Source: Rachycentron canadum (Eukaryota; Chordata; Actinopteri; Carangiformes; Rachycentridae). Taken from it: a DNA stretch of 64,000 nucleotides. The stretch is taken from positions 12,954,767 to 13,018,766 of the forward strand of contig CM076669.1 in assembly GCA_038496675.1 (NCBI GenBank), given 5' to 3'. Every line of letters starts with the position of its first letter. The stretch's first letter is position 1. Of this stretch, positions 44,855-57,339 are shown in pieces. The notes beneath the pieces were generated by a model, which was not told the origin of the DNA, did not search any database, and saw only the letters and a program-made list of their open reading frames with translations. The position numbers and the translations under genes were made by a program.

Positions 44855-46980
44855 ATCTAACTTTACCACACACTTAGACGCACAAGTGCAGTGATGTTAT
44901 ACAAGTTAGAGGTGTGCACAGTCTGAGGGAGTGGAGTGGGGATTGGGTTTCTTATTTGTATTCAGATTGTATGCACTCATGACAAAATCTGTACACAAGC
45001 TTCATTTTTTAAAACAGTCAGTGTTGCTTTTTGTTTTCAGAACTAACCACTGAATCAACATCTACAGGATGTTCGATAAACACGGGATGCAGACAGAAAC
45101 ACACACATGTGCCAGAGAAAATGTGCCTCAACTGTGTTCACATGCAACTACCGGAGATTTGTACATCAAGGATACAGAACAAACTAAAAACTGCCACAGG
45201 CTCAAGCAGTGTTACCTTTGCACCAACATGAACAGGGACAAATCCACTGAGCTAGTTAGTTAGCATGTGATGACAGACTGTACCACACAATCAGTCAGAG
45301 TACAGAGCAGGTCAGATCCACCCCCTCACTCCTCCTCAGCTCCACCTTCTCCTCCAAATATGGTTTCTACTGGTTTTAAAAAATTACTCAATGCAGTCTT
45401 AAGAACAGTGGTTCACAAACCAATGGGTGACGTCACGGTGGGTTGACCCTTGGTTCCACTACATATTCAGCTCTGGTTTTGGGTTTATCTTGGGTTCATT
45501 TGAGACTTGAGACAATCTTTGCCAGTGAAACAACAGCATCACTTGTTTGGCAAATGGTGAAAAAATGTAGCTGTTTTGTGTTTTCCTGACAAGCAAGGTC
45601 TTGTTTTTGTTCAAATACTAATTCATAAAATGTTTATCTTGCCACAATAACCACTTGAAAGGAGGTTGACTTTTACACAGTATCTAATAATCAGTGTTAG
45701 TTACTGGTGACCATGACCACAATCTTTACCTCACCATAATCTTAACATCTCTTAACATAACCAAATCTTAAAGAAACAGTTAGACTATTTTGGGACATAT
45801 TATTGACTGGATCTCTGAGAGTTTCCTCTGCCTCCAGGCTTTAAAGACAGGAGAATTACCTCCTGGTTTCATAAGTAACTCACTGAGACTCATATTAATC
45901 CTCTCTTCACCCTCAAACAGACAGATACCTATTTCAACAAAACAACGCAGCATTATGCTCACATACCCACATCCAGTCTCATTACTATCTGCAGTCCTGA
46001 CAGAAACTGTGGCTTCTCTCCTCTTGCTCTTTCTTCCCCAGACACAACAAAAGATTCACATTTGAATTGGATCCATTTGTTTTTCAGGGATGAACTGATC
46101 TTGTCTGAAACTTAGTAATTGGTGGTGAAATTGGAGCTCCCGCTATTTCACCACTTTTCCTCTTCAAGAGGAGAAATTTAGACAAAAACAACCTCTGACG
46201 TCCCATCTAGACAGGAAAAGCAGAATCTTTTATTGTGTAGTCCCACTTCATATGAGAGAAAGTGTAACTCCAATATACAGCAGAAGCCTTTGTGTGCGGA
46301 GCCAAGATTTCTGTTTGTTTTTGCCCTGTATTATCCAGTCTGGATCAAGCTTTGACTACAGGACACTTTAATGTGAGCTGCCAAACTGAATGCACTTCAC
46401 TAATGAGTTCACACTGCATACAATAAGAAAGAGTGGTTGAGCAGCTGCTTGTGGTCCCAGTGTAAAAGCTCAAACCTTTACTCACAATTAATGTCTGTTA
46501 CTGCACCATGTTTCCCCCCTCCCTCCAAGTCTCAGTGTGTCCCTACCCATCATGCTCCTCACCTGTGATTCAGTGCTTCTCACAAGGTGATGGGAGCTTC
46601 TACTCTGTGGTTGTTGTGTTTCTGACCTAAATGCAACAGCTTAGTGATCAGATTTTTAATATATATAAATTTCCCACATCAAAATGTCTAAACACAAACA
46701 TTGTGTACTTACATCGTGTGTAAGAAGGTAATGTTAGCAATTTTCAAGCCTTTAATCGTGCTAATGGTCCATTTTATTCCATTACATGTCAATGATATTA
46801 TACACCCCATGTGAAGGTGTCAGTGTTGACGTTCATCCAGTTTGAGGCCACATTTTTAAGATTAAAATAGTTGAAAACAACAAAAATGTTTATCATCACA
46901 CAAAAGAACTTTACTTAGTGTTTTTACTGATTATAATAACTGTTTGTTAGGGGAGGAGGGGAGGAGTAAAAATCTCCTGA
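44855..46980. other. Non-coding stretch, no gene seen
   Basis: 45240-45480 has words (GGTCAGATCCACCCCCTCAC, GACGTCACGGTGGG) that I vaguely associate with fish repeats, but I cannot assign them. 45776-45830 resembles one end of the foldback family very weakly. Purine run at 46948-46966. No gene. Confidence 0.45.
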
Positions 46981-46984
46981 CAGT

Positions 46985-47125
46985 GAAACAGTTGACAGTG
47001 AAAGAGTCCAAACTGGGACAGCAATGGTGACGAAGACAACAACTCCCATGATCCCTTGCAACACCATCTTTTGTTATTGTTTTGATTGAGAGATCCCGAG
47101 TGGCAGAAGTTACATACTGTGCATT
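46985..47125 (-). mobile_element. Interspersed repeat family Y, copy 2 (inverted)
   Basis: Reverse complement of 47030-47100 shares CAATCAAAACAAYAACAAA and GCAAGGGATCATGGGAGTTG, then TTGTCTTCGTCACCA against TTGTCCTCACCA, with copy 1 at 36786-36870. The distance between the two main words differs, so each copy has its own small deletions. Confidence 0.6.
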
Positions 47126-47129
47126 TAGT

Positions 47130-47685
47130 ATTGACTTCTATTAACTTGACTTAAACTAATTTATCTTCACATGTGGTGATGTGTTGTTATGTTTTCTCAC
47201 TGCCTGCCTTTGTTATGAACACGCTCACAAGGAAACCAGTGGCAACTACTAACTACAGCAACACAGCATTGTGTTACCTTACAGTTAGCCACTTATCTCT
47301 TCTTTCTTATTCCCTACAAAAAAAAAAAAACAAGAGTTCATAAAAATGAATGGGAATTAATCTCCTGTTGGTCTAAACCAGAGGCAACACTGCTCCCAGT
47401 ACATTACAGTGGGAATTTTACATGCAGCCGATAGTGTAGTCAACCAGACGACTACAGCTCTGAAGGATATACAATCACTGTTAACACTCACACATTCATT
47501 CCTTTGTTAAAACTCCACAGGGCAACTTAAACTGCATGTAAAAGTGTGACTTTAAACTTGGAGGAGGTTGTGATCGTGTAAAGTCACAAACTACACCTTA
47601 AATAATTTTTTTATATTTTGGTTGACACGTTGACGTGAAATAAGAGACTGCATTAAAGCAGACATCGTCCCTTTCACTACACTAT
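47130..47685. other. Non-coding stretch, nothing recognised
   Basis: A+T-rich with a 13-base A run at about 47319-47331; no gene or repeat recognised. Confidence 0.55.
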
Positions 47686-47690
47686 CACAG

Positions 47691-47875
47691 CCCTGTACTA
47701 ATCACAGATAATGTTGGTCTCAGTGAACTGAGTTACACTTGTGAGAATTACACTACCTGACCATCCGCAGCTAAACTGATCCCACTGACATTCTTTCACT
47801 CTCCACATCACTCAGTACATACAGCCTTTTTGCTTACAACCTCAGTTTGTGAAAATCAGTCAGGCATCTCACATG
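47691..47875 (+). repeat. Unnamed dispersed element Z, copy 1
   Basis: Collinear with 54173-54392 in the same orientation. Shared words in order: CCCTGTAATAA/CCCTGTACTAA, ACAGATAA, CAGTGAACTGA, GAATTAC/GAGTTAC, TTGACATTAC/GAATTACACTAC, CTGACCA/TTGACCA, GCAGCTAAACT, ATTCCAC/ATCCCAC, TCAGTTT, and finally GTGAAAATCA, TCAGGCAT. I do not recognise the family. It has no coding frame and no microsatellite. Confidence 0.65.
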
Positions 47876-47879
47876 TCTG

Positions 47880-48852
47880 CAGAGATGTCGTGACTTCAAA
47901 AGGATTTCACTCAGCTGAATGTTTCAAAGTGCCTCTTTATTTTCATCACGGATCTGAGCATTAGAGGACTTTGATTTGAAAAGAAACTGGATCTATGGAA
48001 GGTCACAGGAACAAGGCTGCAGGATTTTTGAGTGTTGTTGGGCCTATATTAGCCTCTCTGCATCCTACCACACAAAGACTCCAATCCATGGCAGAGATTT
48101 TTAATGAATGTCTTAATGTTCGGAAACAACAGTTCTCTTTTTTTCATTTTGGCAATAAACTTAGCTGTTTGTTCTGTGATTTAAGAGTAGATGTCATTTT
48201 ATTCAGATACAGTAAGCTGCATGTCGTCTCAGAGAACTAATAACTAATAACTAACTAATAAGATGTGTAACACCACAGTCAAGTCTTTGATGCAACAACA
48301 TTGCATAAATGTCTTCAAAGGTCCTGAAAATGTTCTATGACAAATAGACTGATGACTAAGAGATAAGCAATAATCAAAGTAAAGTGTAAGTTGAAGTTAA
48401 AAAATGTGCTCTGCTATTATTTTACACCTAATCTAGTTAAGGCAGACGGAGATCTTTACTGGGTTCCCAAAATTCAGACCATAGACAGTAGACAGAAGTG
48501 CTGGAGGACACTGCTTTAACCAGAGTGAATGGTGGAGATGACAAACGCTGATCCAATGAACACCTCACAATAGGGAGGCTTGAAGTTGACCGTGATGTTT
48601 ATACCAGTAGGTAGGAAAAGACGATCTGGTAAAAAAAAATGGAGTGACGAGTCAGAGGATCTATACTGCGGCCAGTAGGTGGTGTAGATTATTGGATGAA
48701 GAAAAGTTGTTCAAGTTGATCAGCCGGGAATTTACTGATGGAAAAACAAGGAATTGGGGCATAGACCCTAACAAATCTGTGTCATTCGCACTGTGTGGAT
48801 GCAGTTTGATCAATATTGATTTCTCTGGTCAAATTTCTACCTGGATCAGTCA
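47880..48852. other. Non-coding stretch, no gene seen
   Basis: An 81-codon plus frame at 47995-48240 and an 82-codon one at 48644-48892 are anonymous. The latter runs into the LINE scrap. No splice-flanked conserved frame. Confidence 0.5.
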
Positions 48853-48856
48853 CCAA

Positions 48857-49060
48857 CAAATTTGTCCTCACAGCTTCTCATATCAGTGCTAAGAGGACAA
48901 CACCCAACTATACCCGTCTTACTGTCTCTCTAACATCACTGCATGGATGAAGGAACTAAAACTTCAACTAAACCTGAACTCCTATTTACCCGGTGAATCA
49001 GTCTCATCACAATACCAGTATCAAAATTTCCTCTTCATTTCTTACCCCAACCAAGATCAC
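48857..49060 (+). mobile_element. L2/CR1-like LINE RT scrap
   Basis: On the plus strand the frame covering 48857-48990 reads QQICPHSFSYQC, a stop, EDNTQLYPSYCLSNITAWMK and then ELKLQLNLN. This aligns by eye with the FHCYADDTQLY box and the downstream CLxDIxAWMKxxxLQLNLxKTE block of fish L2-type RT. The YADD box has become stop-EDN, and about 12 codons usually present between the two blocks are lost. No upstream RT core remains. Confidence 0.7.
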
Positions 49061-49064
49061 AAGA

Positions 49065-50050
49065 AGCCTGTTTAATGTTTGACCAACTATCCTTCTCTAA
49101 ATGTGTTGCATTTGTCTCCTGTTTGTCCTCATATTACTCTTTACACCCCCCAGCTCTTGGTCCACACCTTGGTTTTCTAAAAACTAAGGAACTAGAGAAC
49201 ATAGATAGATACAGACGATGATAATAATCTGATAATGTAGCCATGGGGCTGTATGTGGAGACACAAATCTTTGAAAACACTTGCACATCTTTTTTTTTTT
49301 TTAAATGCCTCACTAATTTCCTAAAACAGCTGTGTATTGCAGTGTTGAATGTTATTCAAACAGAACTAAATGGTGCTTTTGATGGGGACTATTTTAAGTA
49401 GTGGATTATTCTCCATTTTAATGCTCTTGTGAGTATTTCTGGCATCAGGAAGGTGTGTGTGGGATTGACTCAAAATAAACCACAGTGTGTGTGTTCATGA
49501 CGATGAAGAAACATTTCATCCAGTGCAACAGTGTGGCTCACTGATGTGTTTTTAATAGTTTTTTTGCACAACTGTGGAGCTCTGTGGCTCAGAGGAATAA
49601 GATACAAACATAATACTTGCTATTACTTGGAGGATCAGTTTGTTGCTGGTTTGGCTTTGCACATGGGATTTACTGATAATAAAGAGTACAGAAATTGTAA
49701 GCCCTTTCTTACTGTGTTGTGTAATGCTTCTGACACTTAGTTTGACCTCAAGTTATTAATAGACAGTAACAGAGAGAGATGTATGCTTGTCATTTCTGTC
49801 CTCGACACTAACCTCATACCTGACTTGTATGCCTCTGACTGCTACCCATCTCTGTCAAACTCCCATAGACACACATGCATTCCCAGATCAATAAAAAAAC
49901 AAACTTGGTATTTAGCCACATTGCCATTCCTCTCATTCATTTCCCCCAAAAGCCCCCATGGCGATGTCTGCCCCGCCTGTGCCCTGGCCAACACAACTCC
50001 CACCCGTCCCTCCAGCATCAAATGTCACAGCCAGAGGACTGGCAGCCAGT
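49065..50050. other. Non-coding stretch, no gene seen
   Basis: Short A and T runs; a CCCC/CCA-rich patch at 49940-50030 just before the CACAG array. Open frames across 49780-50310 gain length from the array itself. No gene. Confidence 0.5.
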
Positions 50051-50055
50051 GAGCG

Positions 50056-50115
50056 CACAGCACAGCACAGCACAGCACAGCACAGCACAGCACAGCACAG
50101 CACAGCACAGCACAG
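50056..50115 (+). repeat. (CACAG)12 pentanucleotide array
   Basis: Exactly 60 bases, twelve identical CACAG units with no interruption. It is the only pentanucleotide array in the window. Since 5 is not a multiple of 3, every frame reads a rotating five-residue repeat (for example HSTAQ) on one strand and a Cys/Ala/Val/Leu repeat on the other. Confidence 0.97.
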
Positions 50116-50119
50116 ATCA

Positions 50120-52015
50120 ACACTCTGTGCCTCTGGAACAAAAAAAAGCAGAAAAACAGAGCCTTTACTTGTCACACAACAGGAAGTTGCTGACATGGTC
50201 CAGATCAATCAGATGTCCTATGATAAACCTGATGCAACCTGTGGCTGAGGAAAGGGATCTTTTTATGATTATTAACATTTACATTGACCATATGCGAAAA
50301 TGCTTGAACTAACCAACCAAATTTTTAATATTTTTTTACAAATGACTTGGTTGTGGTTATCCTGAATTTGGACCCAACAGTATTGGAGGTGTTCAATATA
50401 TGCTAGAAACCAACTGACCAAGCAAATGTGATTATACCCGTTCTGAACAGATAGAGAGAAAGTGTTGTCATCGTAATTTTTCAGTATCCATTGGAACAAC
50501 ATTGTATGAATCCTAATGTATCATTAGAGGGCGAGTAGAAACAATACTGGCCTGTTGCCTCATTATTACACCATTTCAGTTTACCTTTATCTACCACCAT
50601 AGTTGCAATGCATTTTGTAGACAGTGATTATTTCCAAAACTTAAGCGTTGCAAAAATGTTTAAGAAAACTCATGAACAGAAGCCAGATATCGATGGGTAA
50701 GTCAATCCACTGGTCTTGCCCTCAGGCTGTATCCACTAATTGGTACACAGAAAGTGACTGAAGTAGCTGAGTAAGTGAAACTGGGGCCACCACCGATGGA
50801 AAGGTGGAAGGAAATTTGGACACTGGTTGACAATACAAAGGGAATAGGTCAGGTTTGCTGTGTGTATCTCTTTTATATGTTCAACACTGGTCATAAATGA
50901 GCTACCTCAACATCCACTTGCCCTGATGACTAATAGTAGTGATTGTGAATTCACAATAATACAAACTGATTTGGACATTTCCTCAACTGAAGGCAAACAT
51001 CTCAACTTGACCACCAGGAATCCATTCATCCAAGACCAGTTCTTTTGGTATCCAAAAAGCAGGATGTTCCCTTGATGCCCCTGACGGGACTGATCACTAA
51101 CTTTTGGCCATAAACATTTCAATTAGTACAAGCAACCTTACATGTAGCCAGTGCAAAGGTCGTGTTTAATCAAAGTTGCTCAATTTGACATTATTTGAGA
51201 CCCCTGCCAATCCCACACAGTCTGTAAAATCTCTCTTCTTCTTTGCCATTATTCTTTCATTGACAGGTCTGCAGACTAGTAGAGCAGGCAGAACTACTGT
51301 TACACAAAGAGAAAATGAAGGGAGAGTTTCTGTGACTGTGGGAGAGGAAATCAGGTTTGTGCACTGAGTGATTGAGATTTAAGAAGCGTATGTAGGGTTG
51401 TGTAAATCTGATGATTGCATGAGCGTCCATGTGCAGACATCTGGCTTTGAGCAAACACGAGGGGTTTTAGTCATAAATCAACAGAATATTTACTGAACAA
51501 TGTGTCACTATTGATGTATGACTAAGGTCAAAAAGGAATCATCAAGCTCAAATACATTTGAGGTAACTGGCAACATGCACTCAGCATCACCACATAGTTA
51601 TTACAGTTAGAAGAAAGAAGAAGAAAATGTTTCTTTATGTACTGTTTAGTGTGTTTTTGGAATGAAAGGCTTTATTTGCTCTCCATATTTACAGAGGATG
51701 TGACTCAGTGGGAAGAAGCAGCAAGAACTGAGTGAATAAAATTCTACAATCATTCGACAGAGATGAATCTGAGCCAGCGGAGGATTGAGTTAACTGTTGA
51801 GACAAAATTAAAGAGCTGGATATGAAGACATCCTGGTGAGTGAGTCATGCTGATTATCACACAGACAAGTAGGCAAACACATACACACACAGTACATGAC
51901 AGTGGATGTGCATGTGTATTCCACTGATACACACAACAAGTTAAACACACAAGCTGAAGTGTCTGTGGGTGATCAGCTGTGTCCATTATCTGTCTCACAG
52001 AGTGTTAATCACACA
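50120..52015. other. Non-coding stretch, no gene seen
   Basis: A+T-rich, frames below 85 codons. A GAAGAAAGAAGAAG-type tract at 51609-51625 and a short CA run at 51885-51892. No element recognised. Confidence 0.55.
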
Positions 52016-52021
52016 CATGGC

Positions 52022-52032
52022 CCTCTCTCTCT

Positions 52033-52101
<69 letters not shown>
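52022..52101 (+). repeat. Compound (CT)n(CA)n microsatellite
   Basis: A 14-base CT run joins a CA array of about 65 bases (52036-52101) interrupted twice by a TA step (near 52064 and 52074). Confidence 0.95.
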
Positions 52102-52104
52102 TGA

Positions 52105-53185
52105 ACTGCCATACTGTACTTCAAAAGAGGCTCTTCATAGCAAACAAAGGACATCAAACAGTATGCAACAATGATTTACGGGTTGGTTAACTGGTCTGTT
52201 TTGGCCCCTCTACACATACACACACAACCACACACATGCACAAACATAGCTGGTGCAGACACCACATGGCATCAGGATTATAGTGAGCCCCTGCTGCAGA
52301 GCCAAGCTTGTGTGTGAGTGACAGAAGGAAACATGTCCAGTTACAGTGAGTAAGTGAGTATTAAGGAAGTGTGTTATTTTAATCTCCTTGGTGTTGGTGA
52401 TCCTCTCGGGGATATTTTAATATTCAGTATCTCAAGAAAAAAACTACTTGCTTTGTGCTTTGTTGTTAGAAAATCAAACTGTCAGGGCTTAAGATGCCAA
52501 ATATGAAACACATCTCCAGTTTGAATCTTTCTCTCTACATATATGGTTCTCTAGAGGTTCATGTGGTGACGGCTCAGTGCAACAGTGTCACAACTGTGAG
52601 TGTGAAAGCTTGAGAATTTTTGCAATGTGCATCGTGAGTTTGTTAAAAAAAAAACAAAAAAAAACACTTTACTTGTTTACTTGATGGATTTCCTCCATTA
52701 GCAAGTTTTAATTATCTGGTAGTTGATCTCCGCACTGTACTGAAAATAAGTGAATTAGTCTACAAACAGATAGCGGGCTGTGGAAACTGGTCATCAGTCT
52801 TGTTTATAATCCACATACAAGGACACTTTAGTCTTGTAGAAATCTTGTAGAATCTCTGAGGAGACTCACAACAGTCAAGCCCATGGGGTGTACACACTAC
52901 CCCCCAATGAGTGACGTGATGGTAACACATAAGATCAAAATAAGTTTTGTCCACAATCACAACAAACATGGTTTCCTGGACTGTTTTGACACAGTAACAC
53001 TCCCTACCACCTTAAAATCCAACAGACTATGTTCACATGCAAATCATTTGTAGATGTGATTGTGGAGTATCCGTAGTTGCTGCCTGGATTATATCACTTG
53101 CATGTTTCTGTTTTCCTTAATGTTCCTGATGGAATCTGATTTTTCTCAGGTCTGGTCACACCAGCAACCGTCAGTACTATTGAGT
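52105..53185. other. Non-coding stretch, nothing recognised
   Basis: An A-rich run with single C interruptions at 52645-52665; no gene. Confidence 0.55.
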
Positions 53186-53189
53186 TTTT

Positions 53190-53262
53190 CCAGTATTGAA
53201 AACCACAGCCTTTCTCTAACCTTAACCAAGTTTAACATGCCTAAACACAACCCTTAAAAGTA
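53190..53262 (+). mobile_element. Scrap of a 'CTCTAACCTTAACCAAGT' fish repeat
   Basis: CCACAGCCTTTCTCTAACCT, TAACCAAGTTTAACATGCCT and AAACACAACCC match the order of a dispersed teleost repeat remembered by its ACCACGATCTTTCTCTAACC, TAACCAAGT and GCCTAAACCTAACC words. Short and diverged. Confidence 0.4.
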
Positions 53263-53444
53263 CAATACCATCACCAACACCAAATAAAAAAAATAAATTA
53301 TCTGCAATTTTTCTCTGTGGTCACATACATATGTATCTTCTAATATGTATCTTCTAACACCTTTATCAGCAGGCAACATCACTGGTCAGTGCCTTTTAAA
53401 GCATTTTTTTTAAAATAAATCAATTTATTGATCTCTAATTGGTG

Positions 53445-53570
53445 TGGTGAAAGTTTGGTTAGGTTTTAGCAGAAAAAATGATTTTAATAGTATTTAGAAA
53501 AGACAAAGATTTATTAGTTACAACGATAATCACTCTGATCAGGTTAGGAAACATGTCATGATCATGGTTT
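53445..53570 (-). mobile_element. Second scrap of the CTAACC-type repeat, inverted
   Basis: Reverse complement reads TTTCTTTAAACCATGATCATG, TTTCCTAACCTGATCAGAGTG, ATTATCGTTGTAAC and further on CTAAAACCTAACCAAAC, which follows the same word order as the 53190 copy. The two would be inverted relative to each other. Confidence 0.4.
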
Positions 53571-53574
53571 AAAG

Positions 53575-54168
53575 AAACCAACAATTTACAAGTCAGAGGC
53601 TTTTTTGGTCCACTCCATCCATCCTAGTCTCCCTTGCCCTGCAGAAGTTGTCATCACTGAAAGCACCTGACTTCCTCCTGACAACCAAAAGTCCCACAGC
53701 AAGTGGACGACTTTGTCATTTAAACATGAATAGTCATTATGGGTGTTTACTGAAACAGCTGATTGTGTCTTTTTTCTTTGGAGAACAGTTATAAACTTCA
53801 TTGCCAGGAGCAGATAATGAAATATGTTGGCAGAGCCATTTGCTGATACATTTGGCAGTGAACAGTTAAAAGTTATGTTCAATGTAACTGTTTCCTATAT
53901 TGATTGAAAACACAATTTAAACGACAACATTTCCAGAAACTCTTTAATCCTGTAAATTAATTGTATATGGACTGAATTTCTAGGAGACAGGATGGAAAAT
54001 TAGAGTACCCGAATTTTATAGGATTTTGTGCAGCTGATTAAAGGTTAATTATTGTTGGTCATCAGACTTCACTTTGGATTGTTCTTGACAAAAATTAAAG
54101 AGGAAGTGAGTTTGAGGTCACTGAAAAGGTGAGGCTTTTATTCCTGAAAATCCTGCAGCCGAGAGCAC
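53575..54168. other. Non-coding stretch, nothing recognised
   Basis: May include more of the repeat ending at 53570 (a 98-codon minus frame runs 53586-53882), with no gene signal. Confidence 0.5.
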
Positions 54169-54172
54169 ATAG

Positions 54173-54392
54173 GCCCTGTAATAATAACAGATAACGTTGT
54201 GTAGCAGTGAACTGAATTACCCTTTGAAATTGACATTACTTGACCACCTGCAGCTAAACTAATTCCACCCAGGCAGGGAGCACTGCTTTGATTCATTTGC
54301 ACTCTATATCATTTACGCCCATTATCTACTTGCAGCTTAAAATTGCTTTCAACTTCAGTTTGGTTTCTCTGTGAAAATCAATCAGGCATGCA
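54173..54392 (+). repeat. Unnamed dispersed element Z, copy 2
   Basis: Partner of 47691-47875, same strand, about 6.5 kb downstream. It is about 35 bases longer, mainly through CAGGCAGGGAGCACTGCTTTG (about 54271-54291) and a longer A+T-rich middle. The flanks are not similar, so the homology ends near the coordinates given. Confidence 0.65.
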
Positions 54393-54399
54393 ACCCTCT

Positions 54400-57310
54400 T
54401 CAGTTTATTTCTACCTGAGCCTCCTGCCTTCAAAGGAAAGATGTTCTTTGTTTAAGAGTTTTAAACTCTGCAAGATTAGCTAATGTTCAAATACTGTGTT
54501 TTTGGTTGATCATAGCATGTGCAAATGAGACACTTCTCATGAAGATTGGTGTGGTCCATGTGATGTTTTCAGCCTGTTCATTTAAATCAGCGATTACAAG
54601 GAACTAATGGTGCATTTCCACTTTCCAGGAAGCCAGGATCAACTTAAAAAACTAAGCCCTATTTGTGTTAGAAAGAAATGATTTCTATCCAGAAACTTTT
54701 CAAGAAACTTGGGAATCTCACCTGTTCTTAGTCGGAAAATTTCTTGAGCTTTCAAGAGACTTAATGGCCTTATTTGCTATATTACTTCTGGAACCTTGTG
54801 GATTTTTTAGGCATTTTTTGTTTCACGATGGTTTATTTCTCTTCTTTGGTTACTGATTATATATTGTTTCTTTTGTTCATTTGCATTTCTCCTCCTCCTG
54901 GCTGCTTCTCTTGTGTGTTTCGGCCTCTGCAGCTTGGCCAATATTGTTTTCACCTTGTTTGCTCATGTCCTTACTCAATCTTTTTATGTCACTCTTTAGA
55001 ATAATAATGTTCAGGGAATTATTCACCACATCTGAAGGTCTTCTTCTCTGAACCGACCACTGTTCAAAGTTTCTCAAGCAACACAGTGTCTTTAGATACA
55101 GTACTACAGGAAGTACTAACCCCCAAAAAAAGTAGGTACGTAGGTAATAAAGTAGGTTTTGCATTGCTGTTTAGGAGCTTTGCCAAATTTTAAGCCCCTG
55201 ATATATAATAGATGACAAATTTATAAGTGGAACCTTTGGTTCAGTTCACCTGAGATGTCCATAGCAATAAGAGGTGAATAGTCTTCCTCCTTTTGATTCA
55301 TGCACTCTCTCATATGGTGACTGATGGACGGTTCAGGTTCTCCCACAGGTATTGTTTTATCACCCAGCTGGAGACTGAACAGAATGAAGAGTGGAGGACA
55401 CAATAAATACATTTTGACGTTGATGATTTTATTATATTACATATTATATTATAGCTGGGATTATCTGACCAAAAATAAAAGAGAATTGGATGATTATTCA
55501 TGTTAAAGATGGCAAAAAAACATACAAACATACCTTTAGGATTTAATTCACCGCCAAGTTTTCTGATACTCTTCCACAGAGTAAGTATGGATCAGCAGAG
55601 GCATCTCACAACATGCCCTTGGATGCCAGCAGGGCTCAGCTTAAGAGTGGAGATCAAATACTGGACCTGGGGGAGGTGTGGAGTAGGGTTTGAAGGGGCC
55701 TGAGGTTGAAATCCTGCACCTGTAGAAGTCGAGGTATATTGGATAAATGTCAGGATCTGGAAGACTTTGACCACTGGAATACCTTTGAAAATGAGTTTAT
55801 ATCTGAACCCTGACTGTGTCAAATCGAAAGACTCTGATATTCTGACCATTATAAGGATGTTTACATGTATAGTCATTTATGTGCAATGACCACTGTTTCA
55901 CTCAATGGACAATATGAGTAAAACGTATGTGATTTTAGATTTGTGTCTTTTCATCGAGATTTTCATCATCAATATGTCCAAAACACAACTGTTTGCCTTG
56001 TTACAGCAGCCTGCGGGTTCCTGGGGCTGAGTGATCCTCCTTCTCTTCCTGTGGCAGGTATTATATTTCAAGTGAATAGGCTCATGGCATGGCAACAACA
56101 ACACATGCACACACACACACACAGAAAAAGATTCCATTAAGATAAAAGAAATAAGTGATATCAAATAAATTTAATTTACTTCATAATTGCTTGCAAAAAG
56201 TGTTTTGCCAGACAGTGCCTGCAAATGTCTCTTATAATCTGAATCAGATTGAAATTAATAAATGCACATACTTTTACCATCAACATACTGAAGCACTAAA
56301 AAATAAAACTGTTCATTATGCAGAACGGCCCCATTCATCCATCCACTCGACTGTAATTTTTTATCGAGCAAAGTTACACAAAAAAGTTGCAGCTGGTAAA
56401 CGTGGGGTTCACAGGTCTGAGGAGTCTCTTAAACTGTTAAATTCTTCACCATGTTGACCAGCCAGTCCACGACTGACCTGTCAGCAGAAAACAACAGAAA
56501 CAGGAAACTGAATGACACTAAAAAAATACAGCAGACATGAAGAAAACTGTAGTTGCAACAATACGGGCCACGTCATTCACATTTGACCCATTGTCACGAT
56601 AAAAATTTGATTTGTGCAGCTTTGAGTGTTTGAAAAAACAACAGATACTTCAGAGCTTCTTCTTCTATCTTCTTTTGTATTTTCAATAATATACAAATAA
56701 ATAATTAAATCTTGTGACATATCCTTTATTTAAATAATAAGTCCACTGTATGCATAAGAAAGAGCAGACCAACCTGACAGCAACAACAAGAGTCAAATGA
56801 AATGGTTGACAGTGTGACTAGTGTACTGCAGCCAGGGCCCAGCACCTGTCATAAGTCTGTTTTATTTTTATTGTCCTTATTGAAATATTGCAAAGCTTCA
56901 TATTTTTAAAAGAACAAATATAATCGTTACCCACCTGGAATTTAATTTGGTGACTTTCTTCTCAAAGGTTGTGCTGTAAAGTTTGTTGGGAAATCCTAAT
57001 CCTAACCAATGAGCTCGACCACTTAGCGAGAACAGGGGCAAATAGATGATAAGATTAGCAACATAACGTTTAACAAGACCAAAGAAAAAGCACAGGAGTC
57101 GTGAGAGGATAGGTAGAAGAGAACTGAAGGAGTTTACTGCTCAACTGAAGAGTTTTTACTTTCTGTGCTTCAAGTTCATTCACTGCTAAAGCTAACTGAC
57201 GTGCAGCCAGAGGCTAACGTTAGCTACACTGGCTACGCCCTGAACAGCAGAGCCAAGGAGTTGGACCAAAGCTGAGGTCCTGCAGATGAACTTCTCCCTT
57301 GTGAGAGCAG
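54400..57310. other. Non-coding stretch, no gene seen
   Basis: 2.9 kb without a supported gene. Frames reach 100 codons (56155-56457) with no motif. A short CA run is at 56107-56122. 57195-57300 is richer in G+C and could be the edge of an unidentified repeat leading to the T run. Confidence 0.5.
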
Positions 57311-57317
57311 GTTTGTC

Positions 57318-57339
57318 TTTTTTTTTTTTTTTTTTTTTT
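57318..57339 (+). repeat. Poly-T run (22 bases)
   Basis: The longest homopolymer in the window. It could be the reverse-complemented poly-A end of a retroposed copy lying to its right on the minus strand, or simple slippage. No matching element is recognised directly beside it. Confidence 0.85.

Noticed and set aside
45776..45830. Possible fourth foldback arm
   Set aside because: Only scattered words match (TATTTTGGGA, GAGAGTTT); too weak to call.
49875..50312. 145-codon frame across the CACAG array
   Set aside because: Length is owed to the repeat; the flanks are not conserved-looking.
54600..54720. Possible DNA-transposon end (TTTCCACTTTCCAGGAAGCCAGG)
   Set aside because: No inverted partner or target duplication found; memory of a similar fish element was too vague.
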